This document shows positions 18,896 to 28,689 of a DNA stretch of 64,000 bases, piece after piece. A program made the position numbers and the translations under genes. The stretch spans positions 1-64,000 of the forward strand of contig NZ_JBLWFH010000008.1 in the NCBI RefSeq assembly GCF_050306235.1. Reading direction: 5' to 3'. The notes beneath the pieces are model-generated. The model saw nothing but the letters and a program-made list of their open reading frames with translations. It was not told the DNA's origin and did not search any database. This stretch comes from Glaciecola sp947496235. GTDB lineage: Bacteria > Pseudomonadota > Gammaproteobacteria > Enterobacterales > Alteromonadaceae. Numbering within the stretch: position 1 is the stretch's first letter; each line of letters starts with the position of its first letter.

Positions 18896-20185
18896 ATGAA
18901 AACAAAAATCATTCTGGTATTGGCTTTTTATCTGGTGTTATCAGGATGCAGTGAACTGCTTGCTGATAGCAATGGGGAGGTTAAACTACCGAATCGTCCC
19001 GTTGGAGCTGCCGTAAGCCATGAGTATCCTAACTTGTTTGTGCAAGTGACGCAGCGTTCTCCTGAGCAAGTGCGAGCTAAAATAACGGCCGCCTATCAAC
19101 AATTGTTTTTTGGCGATCCTAAAACCCAAGCAGTTTATTATCCCGACGGAAGTAATGCGTACGGTGAAAAAGCTTATATTTGGGACGTGAACAGTAATGA
19201 TGTGCGTTCTGAAGGCATGAGTTACGGCATGATGATAGCTGTGCAAATGAATGATAAAGCAGTATTTGATGCACTTTGGAACTGGTCATTATCTCATATG
19301 TACAATGATGCCGATGAACATCCCGCCAAGGGCTTTTTTGCTTGGAGTGTTAGTACACAGGGAGAAAAGTTAGATGAAATGCCTGCACCCGACGGTGAAG
19401 AGTATTTTGCTACAGCTTTGTATTTTGCATCCAAGCGTTGGGGCGATGGCAAAGGTATTTACGCTTACTCTCTCTGGGGCGATAAAATACTGCGTGACAT
19501 TTTGCATCGCGAATCCATAACTGGTCCTACAAATCGCGGTGAAATGACGGCGATAAATCTATTTGATAAAGAGCACAAAATGGTGCGATTCACTCCTGAT
19601 GTGGTGAATTCTGAGCGCACAGATGCTTCCTATCACCTGCCTGCTTTCTATCAGATTTGGGCAAAAGTAGGTCCTGAAAAAGATAGGGATTTTTGGCAGC
19701 AGGCTACTCAGGTGAGCAGGGACTATTTCAATCAGGCTTCTCACCCAGACACAGGGTTAACCCCTGATTATGGCAATTTCGACGCCACACCTTGGGCGGC
19801 ATCATGGCGTCCTGAAAGTGTGGATTATCGCTATGATGCTTGGCGAACCGCAATGAATTGGTCGGTAGATTGGAGCTGGTGGAAAGCTGATCAGCGACAA
19901 GTCGAGTTGAGCAACCGCTTGCAAGCCTTCTTTGAATCTCAAGGCATGGATGAATATAAGAGTTTATATACGCTGGACGGAAAACCTCTGGGTGGTGGCC
20001 AAACAACTGGAATCGTGGCAATGAATGCTACTGCGAGTCTGGCCGCCGATCATCCGCGCAGGCAGAAGTTTTTAGCGGCACTTTGGGAACGTCCAATTCC
20101 TACTGGACCTTATAGATACTACGATGGCATGTTGTATATGATGGCGCTGTTGCATTGTAGTGGTGAATTTAAGGCCTGGTATTAA
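18896..20185 (+). CDS. GH8 family lipoprotein, probable reducing-end xylose-releasing exo-oligoxylanase
   Basis: This 429-residue protein has a lipoprotein signal with lipobox LSGC (Cys18), so it is membrane-anchored and probably periplasmic. The GH8 (alpha/alpha)6 fold shows the acid Glu106 in RSEGMSYGMM, PAPDGEEYFATAL (about 163-175) and DASYHLPAFY, where Asp243 matches the base of the Rex-type enzymes. Rex enzymes trim xylose from the reducing end of xylo-oligosaccharides, which fits the preceding GH10 xylanase. A cellulase or chitosanase activity is less likely. A TAGGAT site precedes the ATG, directly after the inverted repeat. Confidence 0.88.
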   Translation: MKTKIILVLAFYLVLSGCSELLADSNGEVKLPNRPVGAAVSHEYPNLFVQVTQRSPEQVRAKITAAYQQLFFGDPKTQAVYYPDGSNAYGEKAYIWDVNSNDVRSEGMSYGMMIAVQMNDKAVFDALWNWSLSHMYNDADEHPAKGFFAWSVSTQGEKLDEMPAPDGEEYFATALYFASKRWGDGKGIYAYSLWGDKILRDILHRESITGPTNRGEMTAINLFDKEHKMVRFTPDVVNSERTDASYHLPAFYQIWAKVGPEKDRDFWQQATQVSRDYFNQASHPDTGLTPDYGNFDATPWAASWRPESVDYRYDAWRTAMNWSVDWSWWKADQRQVELSNRLQAFFESQGMDEYKSLYTLDGKPLGGGQTTGIVAMNATASLAADHPRRQKFLAALWERPIPTGPYRYYDGMLYMMALLHCSGEFKAWY

Positions 20186-20219
20186 ATTAAAACTGAGACT
20201 ACTCAATGGAAAGAGAAGC

Positions 20220-21161
20220 ATGCGAATTTTTGTTTTTACTATACTATTAAGTTGGGCAATGAGTGCTTGGTCGATTGATGACCAAGTACGCACAAACCTA
20301 GCCTATACTTCAGATTCAAACCCTCAACCAAATGTGCCACAAGGTGAGTTAATTGGTCCTTTAGAATTTCACAGTAAAATTATCCAAAATACGGTGCGTA
20401 GATATTGGATTTACGTTCCATCACAATATCAAGCTAGCACACCAGCCAGTTTGCTGGTGTTTCAAGATGGTCAGCGCGCTAGTAACCCTAACGGCTCTTT
20501 GCGTGTGCCACAGGTGCTTGATAATCTTATTGCTAAGGGCGCTATTCCAGTCACAATCGGATTGTTCGTCACACCAGGCAACACCAGTCAAACCTATCCT
20601 GACAACTTAGGAATGAGTAACCCTAATCATCGTTGGCAAGAATATGATGTATTGACCGATGCTTATGCACGAATGTTGATCGAAGAGCTTATTCCGCTCG
20701 TCGAGAAGGAGTATGCACTTACTAAGGATCCTGAACAACGGGCAATTGCTGGGACAAGCAGTGGCGCTATTGCTGCCTTTACAGCCGCTTGGCACAGACC
20801 TGATTATTTTCGCAAAGTTTACAGCGCTATTGGTAGTTATGTATCCATTGGATACCGCCCAGATATTTTACCTAATCAACCCGGCGGTCAGGACTACCCT
20901 AGCTTAATAAGACGAACACCCATTCGCCCCTTACGTATCTTTTTTCAAGATGGTAGCAATGATTTGGACAACGAGTGGGGTAATTGGTTTTTGGCTAATC
21001 AGCAAATGGTTAAGGCGCTAGGCTATGCCAATCGTAATGCTGACGAGCAAGAACGGTTAGGTCCTCGCTATGAATTTACCTATGTGTGGACCGATGGTGA
21101 ACACAATGACCGACATGCTGGTATCTTGTTACCTGAGGCGTTGCGCTGGTTGTGGCATTAA
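20220..21161 (+). CDS. Exported CE1-type esterase (feruloyl/acetyl xylan esterase-like)
   Basis: I chose ATG 20220, which gives a signal peptide (MRIFVFTILLSWAMSAWS); a longer frame from GTG 20160 would overlap GH8. The 313-residue alpha/beta hydrolase of the esterase-D/enterochelin-esterase type has its nucleophile Ser in IAGTSSGAIAAF, an Asp in FFQDGSNDLD and the catalytic His in DGEHNDRHAG. Such CE1-like enzymes remove ferulate or acetate side groups from xylan, which suits this operon. It converges with the sulfotransferase gene with one base between the stops. Confidence 0.85.
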   Translation: MRIFVFTILLSWAMSAWSIDDQVRTNLAYTSDSNPQPNVPQGELIGPLEFHSKIIQNTVRRYWIYVPSQYQASTPASLLVFQDGQRASNPNGSLRVPQVLDNLIAKGAIPVTIGLFVTPGNTSQTYPDNLGMSNPNHRWQEYDVLTDAYARMLIEELIPLVEKEYALTKDPEQRAIAGTSSGAIAAFTAAWHRPDYFRKVYSAIGSYVSIGYRPDILPNQPGGQDYPSLIRRTPIRPLRIFFQDGSNDLDNEWGNWFLANQQMVKALGYANRNADEQERLGPRYEFTYVWTDGEHNDRHAGILLPEALRWLWH

Positions 21162-21162
21162 C

Positions 21163-23106
21163 TTAGCTCAATTTGAGTATATCTTTGAGCGGCTGCAAAA
21201 ACGCTTCGTAATGCTTCCACTGTTGCATACTATCTTTGAAGATTGGCTGTCTTACTTGTTCTGAACTAGGTGTTTTAATTGTCCTTTCAGTTTTGTAGTA
21301 CTCAATGCAAGCTTGCTCAAAAGGTAGATTACAATATTCCAGAATGCGTTTCACTTGACCTTCCAAGTCATTAATCACATCTTCATGCTGAACACGCAAC
21401 ACATGTCCAGGAAGCACTTGATCCCAATGTTCCATCATCTCTAAATACGAATTGTAGTATTTACTAATATTTTCTAAGCCGTAAGTAAACTCTTGGCCTT
21501 CTCCGAAAAGTTGTTTAAACCCGCTAAAGCAACAGGCCATAGGTTCCCTGCGAGCATCGATGATTTTTGCCTTGGGTAAAATGAGTTTAATCAAGCCAAT
21601 AAACATAAAATTGTTCGGCATTTTATCGATGAAAAAAGGTGCGGAGTCTCGGTAAACTTGAGTTTCTTTGAGATATTGCTCACCAAATTTTGCAAAATAT
21701 TCTGGATTAAGTTCGTTGATAATATCCGGGTATCGATTTTGCTGGCCGCGTAAACGCGCAACTAGACCAATAATGTTATGCAGCTCCATAGTGCCGTCGA
21801 CTTGAGAATGGGATGCTAGAATTTGTTCCAACAGGGTAGAACCAGCTCTTGGAAGGCCCACAATAAATATTGGATCAGGTTGAGGGCAACCAACATCAGC
21901 GAATCGTTTAAACAGCTCAGGGTTAAATACGCGTTTTTGATTGATGACTTGTTGCTCAATGAATTCAGGACGGTAGCCGGTAGACTGATTTTTCTTCTCA
22001 TTGCCTAGATGGTAAAAATGAAACGACTTGACGTAGTCTTTTCGGTCTTCAAATGCCTTGCCTAACGCAAAACAAAAGTGGATTTGGTCGTTGCTTGAAA
22101 TTTCATTCTTAAGTTGGGTCTGCATTGCTGCAATTTCATTTTCGCTGAACTTATAGGTTTTTGTATTGGCCAAACTCCAATAAGCATCCCCAAAACTCGG
22201 ATTGATCTTGTAAGCTTGCTGATAACTGTCAATAGCTTTGGCTAAATCGCCTTTTGCTTTGTATGCATGGCCGAGAAGTAAATGCAGACTATGTTGTTGA
22301 TGTGTATCCAACAGCGATAAATAGATTGAAATGGCTTGTTCAATTTCACCTATGCCAACCAAGGCTGTGGCCTTGGTCGTTAAAATTACAGGATTATCAG
22401 GACGCTTTTCCAACAAATTCTCTGCGACATCTAAAGCCTGTTTGAATTTCCCCATTTTGCTCAATAACTTTACGTATTCAATCCCAGCCGGAACATGCTC
22501 AGGGTGTAAAGCTAAACAACTCTCCAACAAAAACTCAGCCTCACCATAAATCTTTAAAGCTATGCCTATTTCAGCTAATAGGGTTAGCCCCTCTTTATCA
22601 TGCTTTTGTTTTTGCAAGTATTGACGGCAAAGCTTGTCTGCTTCATAAAGTTGCCCCTCATTCATTAAATCTCTTGCCTGTAACACCGGAGGAGGGAGAT
22701 TCGAAAGATATTGAATTTGCGCGTTGGCTAGGTCCAAGGCTGCTTTGTTCCCAACCGCCGCGTAATGCTGAACTAATGATTTCCAACTGGCCAAAAGGGC
22801 GGGATTACGCTGGGTAGCTTGATAAAAATTATCCGCTGAAGCTAGGGTATCTCCTAATTTGGCATAGAGATAACCTAATTCTTGATGGGCTCTGGCATGT
22901 TCAGGCGCGACCTGAATGATGGCAGTATTTACTTTAATAGCTTGTTGAAGTTCACCTTTGAGCCGAAAAGCAACCGCTAAGATATAGCGAAATTCGATAC
23001 TTTGTTTTTCGTTTTCGGCATTATCAATCAGTGTTTTAGCATTTTGAATAACGTAATTAAAGTCCCCTTGGCTCAGGGCTTTTCTTAGTTGTTGTTGAGC
23101 ATTCAA
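21163..23106 (-). CDS. TPR-repeat sulfotransferase family protein
   Basis: This 647-residue protein has about ten TPR-like helical hairpins (about 15-340) and a C-terminal sulfotransferase domain. The PAPS 5'-phosphosulfate loop is visible as FIVGLPRAGSTLLEQIL (about 412-430), and a 3'-phosphate-binding segment as IIDARREPMACCFSGF. It has no signal peptide. The only in-frame start is TTG at 23106, since a TAA lies two codons upstream. The family transfers sulfate to protein or sugar acceptors; here the acceptor is unknown. It lies downstream of a TonB receptor, a pairing I recall as frequent in Alteromonadales, but a terminator hairpin separates them. Confidence 0.85.
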   Translation of the reverse strand: MNAQQQLRKALSQGDFNYVIQNAKTLIDNAENEKQSIEFRYILAVAFRLKGELQQAIKVNTAIIQVAPEHARAHQELGYLYAKLGDTLASADNFYQATQRNPALLASWKSLVQHYAAVGNKAALDLANAQIQYLSNLPPPVLQARDLMNEGQLYEADKLCRQYLQKQKHDKEGLTLLAEIGIALKIYGEAEFLLESCLALHPEHVPAGIEYVKLLSKMGKFKQALDVAENLLEKRPDNPVILTTKATALVGIGEIEQAISIYLSLLDTHQQHSLHLLLGHAYKAKGDLAKAIDSYQQAYKINPSFGDAYWSLANTKTYKFSENEIAAMQTQLKNEISSNDQIHFCFALGKAFEDRKDYVKSFHFYHLGNEKKNQSTGYRPEFIEQQVINQKRVFNPELFKRFADVGCPQPDPIFIVGLPRAGSTLLEQILASHSQVDGTMELHNIIGLVARLRGQQNRYPDIINELNPEYFAKFGEQYLKETQVYRDSAPFFIDKMPNNFMFIGLIKLILPKAKIIDARREPMACCFSGFKQLFGEGQEFTYGLENISKYYNSYLEMMEHWDQVLPGHVLRVQHEDVINDLEGQVKRILEYCNLPFEQACIEYYKTERTIKTPSSEQVRQPIFKDSMQQWKHYEAFLQPLKDILKLS

Positions 23107-23162
23107 AGGTTACAACATCCTTAATGTTCAGCTTGTATAATTAACGTTTATTATAAAGAAAA

Positions 23163-23187
23163 AAGGCAAGCATGAAATGCTTGCCTT
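23163..23187 (-). terminator. Intrinsic terminator after the TonB receptor gene
   Basis: A 10-bp perfect stem AAGGCAAGCA/TGCTTGCCTT with a 5-base loop is followed on the - strand by TTTTTTCTTT. It ends the receptor transcript before the sulfotransferase gene. Confidence 0.85.
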
Positions 23188-23205
23188 AGGCTTTTGTTTT
23201 ATCCG

Positions 23206-25860
23206 TTAAAAGAAATCATAGGATAATCTGACCCCAAGGGTTCGCGGACGATTAGTCACAACTTTTGGCGTAAACTGCTGGGTATCTATGTAGAGTACTG
23301 CACTCTCATCCATCAAGTTATCGATGTATAGTTCCGCTTTCCAGCTATCTTTAGTGATCCCAACGGACACGTTAGTTATAGCATAGCTTTCTTGGATGTA
23401 ACGACCACCTCTAAACGCATTGCCATTGGCGTCTGTGTAGTTAACACCGGCAAAGTTCGCAGCTTCTTGCTGAATGGGAAGTCTAGAACCAACGCCATAA
23501 ATTAGGCGAGTCGCATCTTCCACCACATAGGCATCCATATTCATGCCGGCTAGTCTATCGCCAGTGTATGAAATAGAAGCATTTACGAAACCTTCCATGC
23601 CATCTTCGAGTTCAAAGAAATAACGTGCGCGTAAATTGCCTGAAAAATTCGCCGAATAAGGCAGTTCAGCACCGACTGGAAGTGCTATGCCTTCCAATTC
23701 TGGGTTAATCGACGTTAATTCGGTATCTAATAAGCTAAAGGCCGCATTGATGACCAAGTTGTCAGTCGCTAACCAAGTTAGATCTGCATCTAACCCTGTG
23801 ATTTCAGCATCACCCACGTTGTCAGTGAATACTAAGAAACTAATATTGGTTGGATCAAATCTAGATGTTTGCAAGTCTGTGATATCTGAACGGTAGGCCG
23901 TCGCATTGACCCGCAGAATGCCATCTAAGAAGTCTCCTTTCATTCCTAATTCATAGTTTTTAAGGGTATCCGTCAATGAATACACAGGTATTCTGAAGCC
24001 CTCGAAAGCACCAGCCTGAGAAGATGAAAGCCCACCACCAACACGGTTAGTTACTGGCGGTCTGAAACCTTCTGAATAGGTAGCATACAGCAATACATCA
24101 TCAGTGGCTTTCCAGTCTAATGAGAACTTAAATATAGTATCGTCTACTTTAAGAACACCATTGTCGTCGAGTAAATCCACGTTAAGTTGGCCACTTTGAA
24201 TCGCCTGTTGTACAGCTGTTGGATCTAGTCCTACGGCGGTTAGTTCATCAGGATCTAATGTCCCAAATGCACGTAGTCGGCGACTCACGTCAACGGTAGT
24301 GGTTGAGCCCTTGTAGCTGTCTTCAATTTCGTACCAACGAGCGCCGATTGAACCTGTTAGGGTATCAGTAATGTCATATTCTAATTGTCCGAAAACCGCA
24401 ATTTGGTCAATACCATGAGACACGTCGTTTACGAAACTAATTTCTGATGGGAAAGGTCCGCCATCACTGTTGATACCTTCTGTGCCTACAGTGGTTCTGG
24501 CTAAATCGGTGAAAAAGCCGAGCTCTGTATTGGCAATATTAAACATACCTATGGTGTCAACGTCTTGCTTATCGTAGAACACACCCGCAGTTACACGCCA
24601 ATCGTTTGTTTGGTCGGTGTTGAATCTAAACTCGTGAGTAACTCTTGATGTTTGGGTGTCTTCTTTATAGAACTTAGTCGGATCCAAACACATTTCATCA
24701 GCAGGCGTTGCAGCTTCATAGTGATTACACACATAGTAAGCCGAGAACAAACCACCATTGGTATAACCTGTGTAGTCAATCAGAGAATCAATATCTCTAT
24801 CCAAGTAACCACCGGTGTACACGAGGTCAAGTTTGGCTAAGCGACCTTCGATGGTCCAGGTAGTTAAACCAAATTCGTCATCATTATCTTCAGGTGTAAA
24901 TCTGTTGGTAGAACTCTCACCGTCTAAGTTGGGGTCATAGGCGAATACACCTTCAGTTTCTAGCGACTGTGATGTATGTTGAATTAACACACTCCAATCA
25001 CTATTGTAGATGTAGGACAGACCAAAACGTGCGCCAGAATAAACTGCATCGTTGATATCTTCTTCTATTAAAGCATCGTTGTTTGGGGAAATGACAGGTG
25101 TATTAGCTGCATCAGATAAGACGCCGCCAGAAATACGGTCAATCACTACCGCGCTACCAATGTACCCACCTTCACCAGGCTCATTTCGGATGTTGTCGAT
25201 CCATCCGCCTTGTTTAGAGTTGTAAGCCGCAATTCTAATTGCTAAGTCATCAGTCGGGGTAAAATTAAAATAACCTTCGACAGTACTACTATTTTCGCCG
25301 CCTTTAGTCATAGAGAAATCTACGTCTGTACCAGCTGAAAATCCGAAGTGGTCAGGTTTTTTAGTTATTAATCGTACCGTACCTGATTGCGAGCTTGCAC
25401 CAAATAAAGTGCCTTGCGGTCCCGGCAATACCTCAATACGCTCCATGTCAGTGGCGAAAACGTCTAGGTTTCTACCCTGCATCGATATAGGTTGTTCATC
25501 TAAATATAAAGCGACAGATGGTTGAAGCGCTTGAACCGAAGAAACGGAAATATTAGTTTGAGTAGTTGCTGCACCACGGATATAGATTTCATTTTGTCCA
25601 GGTCCTGTCCCCTGAAAGGTGACATTGGGGAGAAACTCAACATAGTCTCCAAAATCATCAATGCCTAAATTTTCCAGTGCTTTACCATTTAATGCTGAAA
25701 CAGTTACAGGTACGTCTTGAATAGATTCGGCGACCTTGGTAGCGGTTACCTCAATAGTTTCAATTTTTGATTCATCCTGACTTGTCTCATTATCTTGAGC
25801 AAAAGCAGTGTTACTAGCCATAGCAGCGAGAATCGCTAGGCTAAGTTTAGACTTCATCAT
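23206..25860 (-). CDS. TonB-dependent outer-membrane receptor (884 residues)
   Basis: The signal peptide ends after AFAQ (residue 22). A TonB-box-like IETIEVTATK follows, then the plug (about 48-170, with IYIRGAATTQT and the variant VLPGPQGTLFGASSQSGTVRL block) and a 22-strand type barrel with a terminal F. It lacks an STN domain. It is an outer-membrane importer of a large substrate. The neighbouring xylan operon makes oligoxylosides a plausible substrate, but receptors of this type also take terpenoid or aromatic compounds, so the substrate remains open. Divergent from the BCCT transporter. Confidence 0.92.
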   Translation of the reverse strand: MMKSKLSLAILAAMASNTAFAQDNETSQDESKIETIEVTATKVAESIQDVPVTVSALNGKALENLGIDDFGDYVEFLPNVTFQGTGPGQNEIYIRGAATTQTNISVSSVQALQPSVALYLDEQPISMQGRNLDVFATDMERIEVLPGPQGTLFGASSQSGTVRLITKKPDHFGFSAGTDVDFSMTKGGENSSTVEGYFNFTPTDDLAIRIAAYNSKQGGWIDNIRNEPGEGGYIGSAVVIDRISGGVLSDAANTPVISPNNDALIEEDINDAVYSGARFGLSYIYNSDWSVLIQHTSQSLETEGVFAYDPNLDGESSTNRFTPEDNDDEFGLTTWTIEGRLAKLDLVYTGGYLDRDIDSLIDYTGYTNGGLFSAYYVCNHYEAATPADEMCLDPTKFYKEDTQTSRVTHEFRFNTDQTNDWRVTAGVFYDKQDVDTIGMFNIANTELGFFTDLARTTVGTEGINSDGGPFPSEISFVNDVSHGIDQIAVFGQLEYDITDTLTGSIGARWYEIEDSYKGSTTTVDVSRRLRAFGTLDPDELTAVGLDPTAVQQAIQSGQLNVDLLDDNGVLKVDDTIFKFSLDWKATDDVLLYATYSEGFRPPVTNRVGGGLSSSQAGAFEGFRIPVYSLTDTLKNYELGMKGDFLDGILRVNATAYRSDITDLQTSRFDPTNISFLVFTDNVGDAEITGLDADLTWLATDNLVINAAFSLLDTELTSINPELEGIALPVGAELPYSANFSGNLRARYFFELEDGMEGFVNASISYTGDRLAGMNMDAYVVEDATRLIYGVGSRLPIQQEAANFAGVNYTDANGNAFRGGRYIQESYAITNVSVGITKDSWKAELYIDNLMDESAVLYIDTQQFTPKVVTNRPRTLGVRLSYDFF

Positions 25861-26162
25861 ATTTTATTTTTCCCTGAGTAATTACCGTTTAAAATTTACA
25901 TAGTGCTCTAGTAAGTTATTCGAAATATAATTATTAAATTTTCCAAATGCATCGAATACAAACTAAATTTGATTACAGTATATACTAAAAATAGGTTCAA
26001 TTTAATGCTACTTAGGTGTATGTGGTCTTTTTTGATAGAGTTTTAAATCTAAATTATAAATTGAATACTAATTATAAGTGTTGTTTGTATTAGAGTTTTG
26101 AGTACTTCTGGGTTAATCTGCTTGTACTTGCACCATGAATAATAATAAGAGGAAGTTAATTA
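25861..26162. other. AT-rich divergent intergenic region
   Basis: This stretch separates the TonB receptor (-) from the BCCT transporter (+). It is strongly AT-rich and must hold both promoters. I could not single out a convincing operator palindrome or a sure -35/-10 pair. Only the ribosome binding sites are clear: CAGGG for the receptor and AAGAGGAAG for the transporter. Confidence 0.5.
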
Positions 26163-28124
26163 GTGTCGGCTGAACAAGTGAAATCAAGTCTGAATAAACG
26201 TGTTTTTATTCCGGCTTCACTCGCAATTGTGGTACTTCTGTTGTTCGCAGTGATCGCACCAAAAGCGGCAGATGCAATTTTTCAAGCTATGCAAAATAGT
26301 ATAGTGTCGAATGGTAGTTGGTTTTATGTGCTTTGTGTTGCGGTTATTTTATTGGCCGTGATCTATTTGGGGATTTCCCGCTACGGTAGCATTCGCCTCG
26401 GCCCTGATCACGCGGTACCAGACTATTCTTTAGTTACTTGGTTGTCCATGTTATTTGCAGCAGGTATGGGCATAGGCTTGATGTTTTTCGGTGTAGCAGA
26501 ACCCGTTATGCATTACCTTGCTCCCCCTTCTGCAGAAGCGGCAACTGTAGAAGCGGTGAGAGAAGCGATGAAAACCACCTTTTTCCATTGGGGGCTTCAT
26601 GCGTGGGCTATTTATGCTGTGGTAGCGCTAATATTGGCTTATTTTAGTTTCAGACATAATTTACCACTTACTCTACGCTCGTCTTTATATCCCATTATTG
26701 GGGATCGGATTTACGGGTGGGCCGGACATACGGTCGACATTTTTGCTGTTATCAGCACCATTTTCGGTGTGGCAACTTCTTTAGGGCTAGGCGCTTCCCA
26801 GATTAATAGTGGTTTCAACTATTTATTTGGTTGGGACATTAGTGCCGTTAATCAAATTTTATTAATGGTTGGTATCATCGGTATTGCCATTATTTCCGTG
26901 GTGTCAGGTTTAGATAAGGGCATCAGACGTTTATCAGAACTTAACATGTTACTGGCAGTAGCTTTGCTTATATTTGTATTGATATTGGGGCCTACTGTTT
27001 TCTTGTTACAAGCCTATCTACAAAATACGGGTGCGTATCTGTCTGATATCGTACGCAACACCTTTAATTTGTTCACCTATGAGAAAACCGACTGGATTGG
27101 CGGTTGGACCATATTTTACTGGGGCTGGTGGTTAGCCTGGGCGCCTTTTGTTGGCTTGTTTATCGCTAGAATTTCCCGTGGACGAACGATCAGAGAATTT
27201 GTACTAGGCGTATTGCTAATTCCGGCTGCATTTACTTTGTTGTGGATGACAGTATTTGGCAATTCAGCTATTGAGCTTATTAGTGAAGGCGAATCACTTG
27301 CACTGAGTAAAATGGTGAATGAAGATACATCTTCGGCGCTTTTCTTGTTCTTTGAATCATTTCCGTTAAATGAATTCCTAACCGGCATTGCCATAATAAT
27401 GGTAATTATTTTCTTTGTAACTTCCTGTGACTCAGGGGCAATGGTGGTGGATATGCTTTGTTCTAACGGCAAAAATGACACGCCGGTATGGCAACGGATT
27501 TATTGGGCGCTTGGTGTTGGTATAGTGGCTGCTATTTTATTAGCCGCAGGTGGGTTGAACGCGCTACAAACCATGACCATAGCATCGGCGTTACCTTTTG
27601 CCCTTATATTGCTGTTTTCTATTTTTGGCCTAATAAAAGCCTTGCGGATAGATGAATTTAAACGAGAGTCATTACTGGCCAATTTAACACCTTCTTATCC
27701 CACCGAACACAATAAAGCTTGGCAGGAGCGGCTACAAAATATCGTTGACTTCCCGAATAAATCGGCGGTGCAAAAGTATCTGTCTTCAGTAGTGAAACCT
27801 GCATTGGAATCTGTTGCCAAACAGTTGCAGAGCTACAATATTTCAGCTTCGATTAATATGTTGGACGATGGTGTTGAAATAGTTGCAGAGCATGGTGAAC
27901 AACAACATTTTGTATATGGTGTGCACAGACGCAAATACGTTCAACCAGATTTTATACAAGAAACTGATGACCAAAACGAAGAACAGATATATTATCGTGC
28001 CGAAGTGCATCTTGCTGAAGGTGGGCAGGATTACGATATAATGGGCTGGTCTAAAATAGCTGTGATCAACGATGTAATCGATCAATATCATAAGCATCAG
28101 CACTTTTTGCATTTATTGCGTTAG
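26163..28124 (+). CDS. BCCT-family betaine/choline-type transporter (BetT-like)
   Basis: This 653-residue protein starts at GTG behind AGAGGAAG. It has twelve membrane segments with the family signature WTIFYWGWWLAWAPFVGLFIA split over about 315-335, and the GMGIGLMFFGVAEP glycine stretch (about 99-112). A C-terminal cytosolic extension of about 130 residues ends in EGGQDYDIMGWSK...HFLHLL, as in the long BetT-type members. It imports quaternary ammonium compounds such as choline or glycine betaine with protons or sodium, for osmoprotection or catabolism. The MarR regulator follows after 27 bases and may control it. Confidence 0.92.
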   Translation: MSAEQVKSSLNKRVFIPASLAIVVLLLFAVIAPKAADAIFQAMQNSIVSNGSWFYVLCVAVILLAVIYLGISRYGSIRLGPDHAVPDYSLVTWLSMLFAAGMGIGLMFFGVAEPVMHYLAPPSAEAATVEAVREAMKTTFFHWGLHAWAIYAVVALILAYFSFRHNLPLTLRSSLYPIIGDRIYGWAGHTVDIFAVISTIFGVATSLGLGASQINSGFNYLFGWDISAVNQILLMVGIIGIAIISVVSGLDKGIRRLSELNMLLAVALLIFVLILGPTVFLLQAYLQNTGAYLSDIVRNTFNLFTYEKTDWIGGWTIFYWGWWLAWAPFVGLFIARISRGRTIREFVLGVLLIPAAFTLLWMTVFGNSAIELISEGESLALSKMVNEDTSSALFLFFESFPLNEFLTGIAIIMVIIFFVTSCDSGAMVVDMLCSNGKNDTPVWQRIYWALGVGIVAAILLAAGGLNALQTMTIASALPFALILLFSIFGLIKALRIDEFKRESLLANLTPSYPTEHNKAWQERLQNIVDFPNKSAVQKYLSSVVKPALESVAKQLQSYNISASINMLDDGVEIVAEHGEQQHFVYGVHRRKYVQPDFIQETDDQNEEQIYYRAEVHLAEGGQDYDIMGWSKIAVINDVIDQYHKHQHFLHLLR

Positions 28125-28151
28125 TTTTTGTTTATAAGTGGAGTTATTTGG

Positions 28152-28637
28152 ATGCAAAAACATGAAGAATTACTGATTGCTCTGCGCAAGGTGATTCGAG
28201 CTATAGACTTGCGCTCTCGTCAGCTAAATAAAGTGGCTGGATTAACAGGTCCGCAAATTGTCGTGCTTCAACATTTGGTCCAGAACTCAGGTGCTATGGT
28301 AAAAGAAATTGCACAAAGCATTAATTTATCTCCGGCTACTGTAACGTCAATATTGGATCGCCTGGAAAGTAAAAGTTTTATCACACGCGCACGCAGTCAA
28401 ACGGATAAGCGTAAAGTGGGTGTAAGTATTACGACTCTTGGCGAACAAATGCTAAAAAAAGCGCCTTTACCCTTGCAGGAACACTTTTTAAATCGATTTG
28501 CACAATTAGAGCAGTGGGAACAGAGCCAGATGGTGGCCACCATGCAGCGCATTGCCAGTATGATGGATGCTGAAGATTTGGATGCTGCACCGCTGTTGGA
28601 GGTTGGTAGTATTGTTGAAAGCAATGCACACAACTAA
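28152..28637 (+). CDS. MarR-family transcriptional regulator
   Basis: I start at ATG 28152 behind a GGAG site; a TTG 24 bases upstream is unlikely. The 161-residue winged-helix protein has MVKEIAQSINLSPATVTSI as recognition helix region and the wing segment RARSQTDKRKVGVSIT with the family Asp-Lys-Arg. It is encoded directly after the BCCT transporter and so is a candidate regulator of osmolyte uptake. MarR-type regulators of compatible-solute genes are known (EctR), but the effector here is unknown. Confidence 0.88.
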   Translation: MQKHEELLIALRKVIRAIDLRSRQLNKVAGLTGPQIVVLQHLVQNSGAMVKEIAQSINLSPATVTSILDRLESKSFITRARSQTDKRKVGVSITTLGEQMLKKAPLPLQEHFLNRFAQLEQWEQSQMVATMQRIASMMDAEDLDAAPLLEVGSIVESNAHN

Positions 28638-28641
28638 AAAA

Positions 28642-28662
28642 GGGTAGCAATAATTGCTACCC
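28642..28662. terminator. Bidirectional intrinsic terminator
   Basis: A 9-bp perfect stem GGGTAGCAA/TTGCTACCC with a TAA loop lies between the convergent marR-like gene and the BtuB-like receptor. A runs on the left and T-rich sequence on the right let it serve both strands. Confidence 0.8.
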
Positions 28663-28689
28663 CTTTGGTTTTTGTGACCAAGACAAAGC

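Noticed and set aside
20160..20219. Upstream GTG extension of the CE1-type esterase
   Set aside because: It would overlap GH8 and put 20 residues before a complete signal peptide; the ATG at 20220 explains the export signal.
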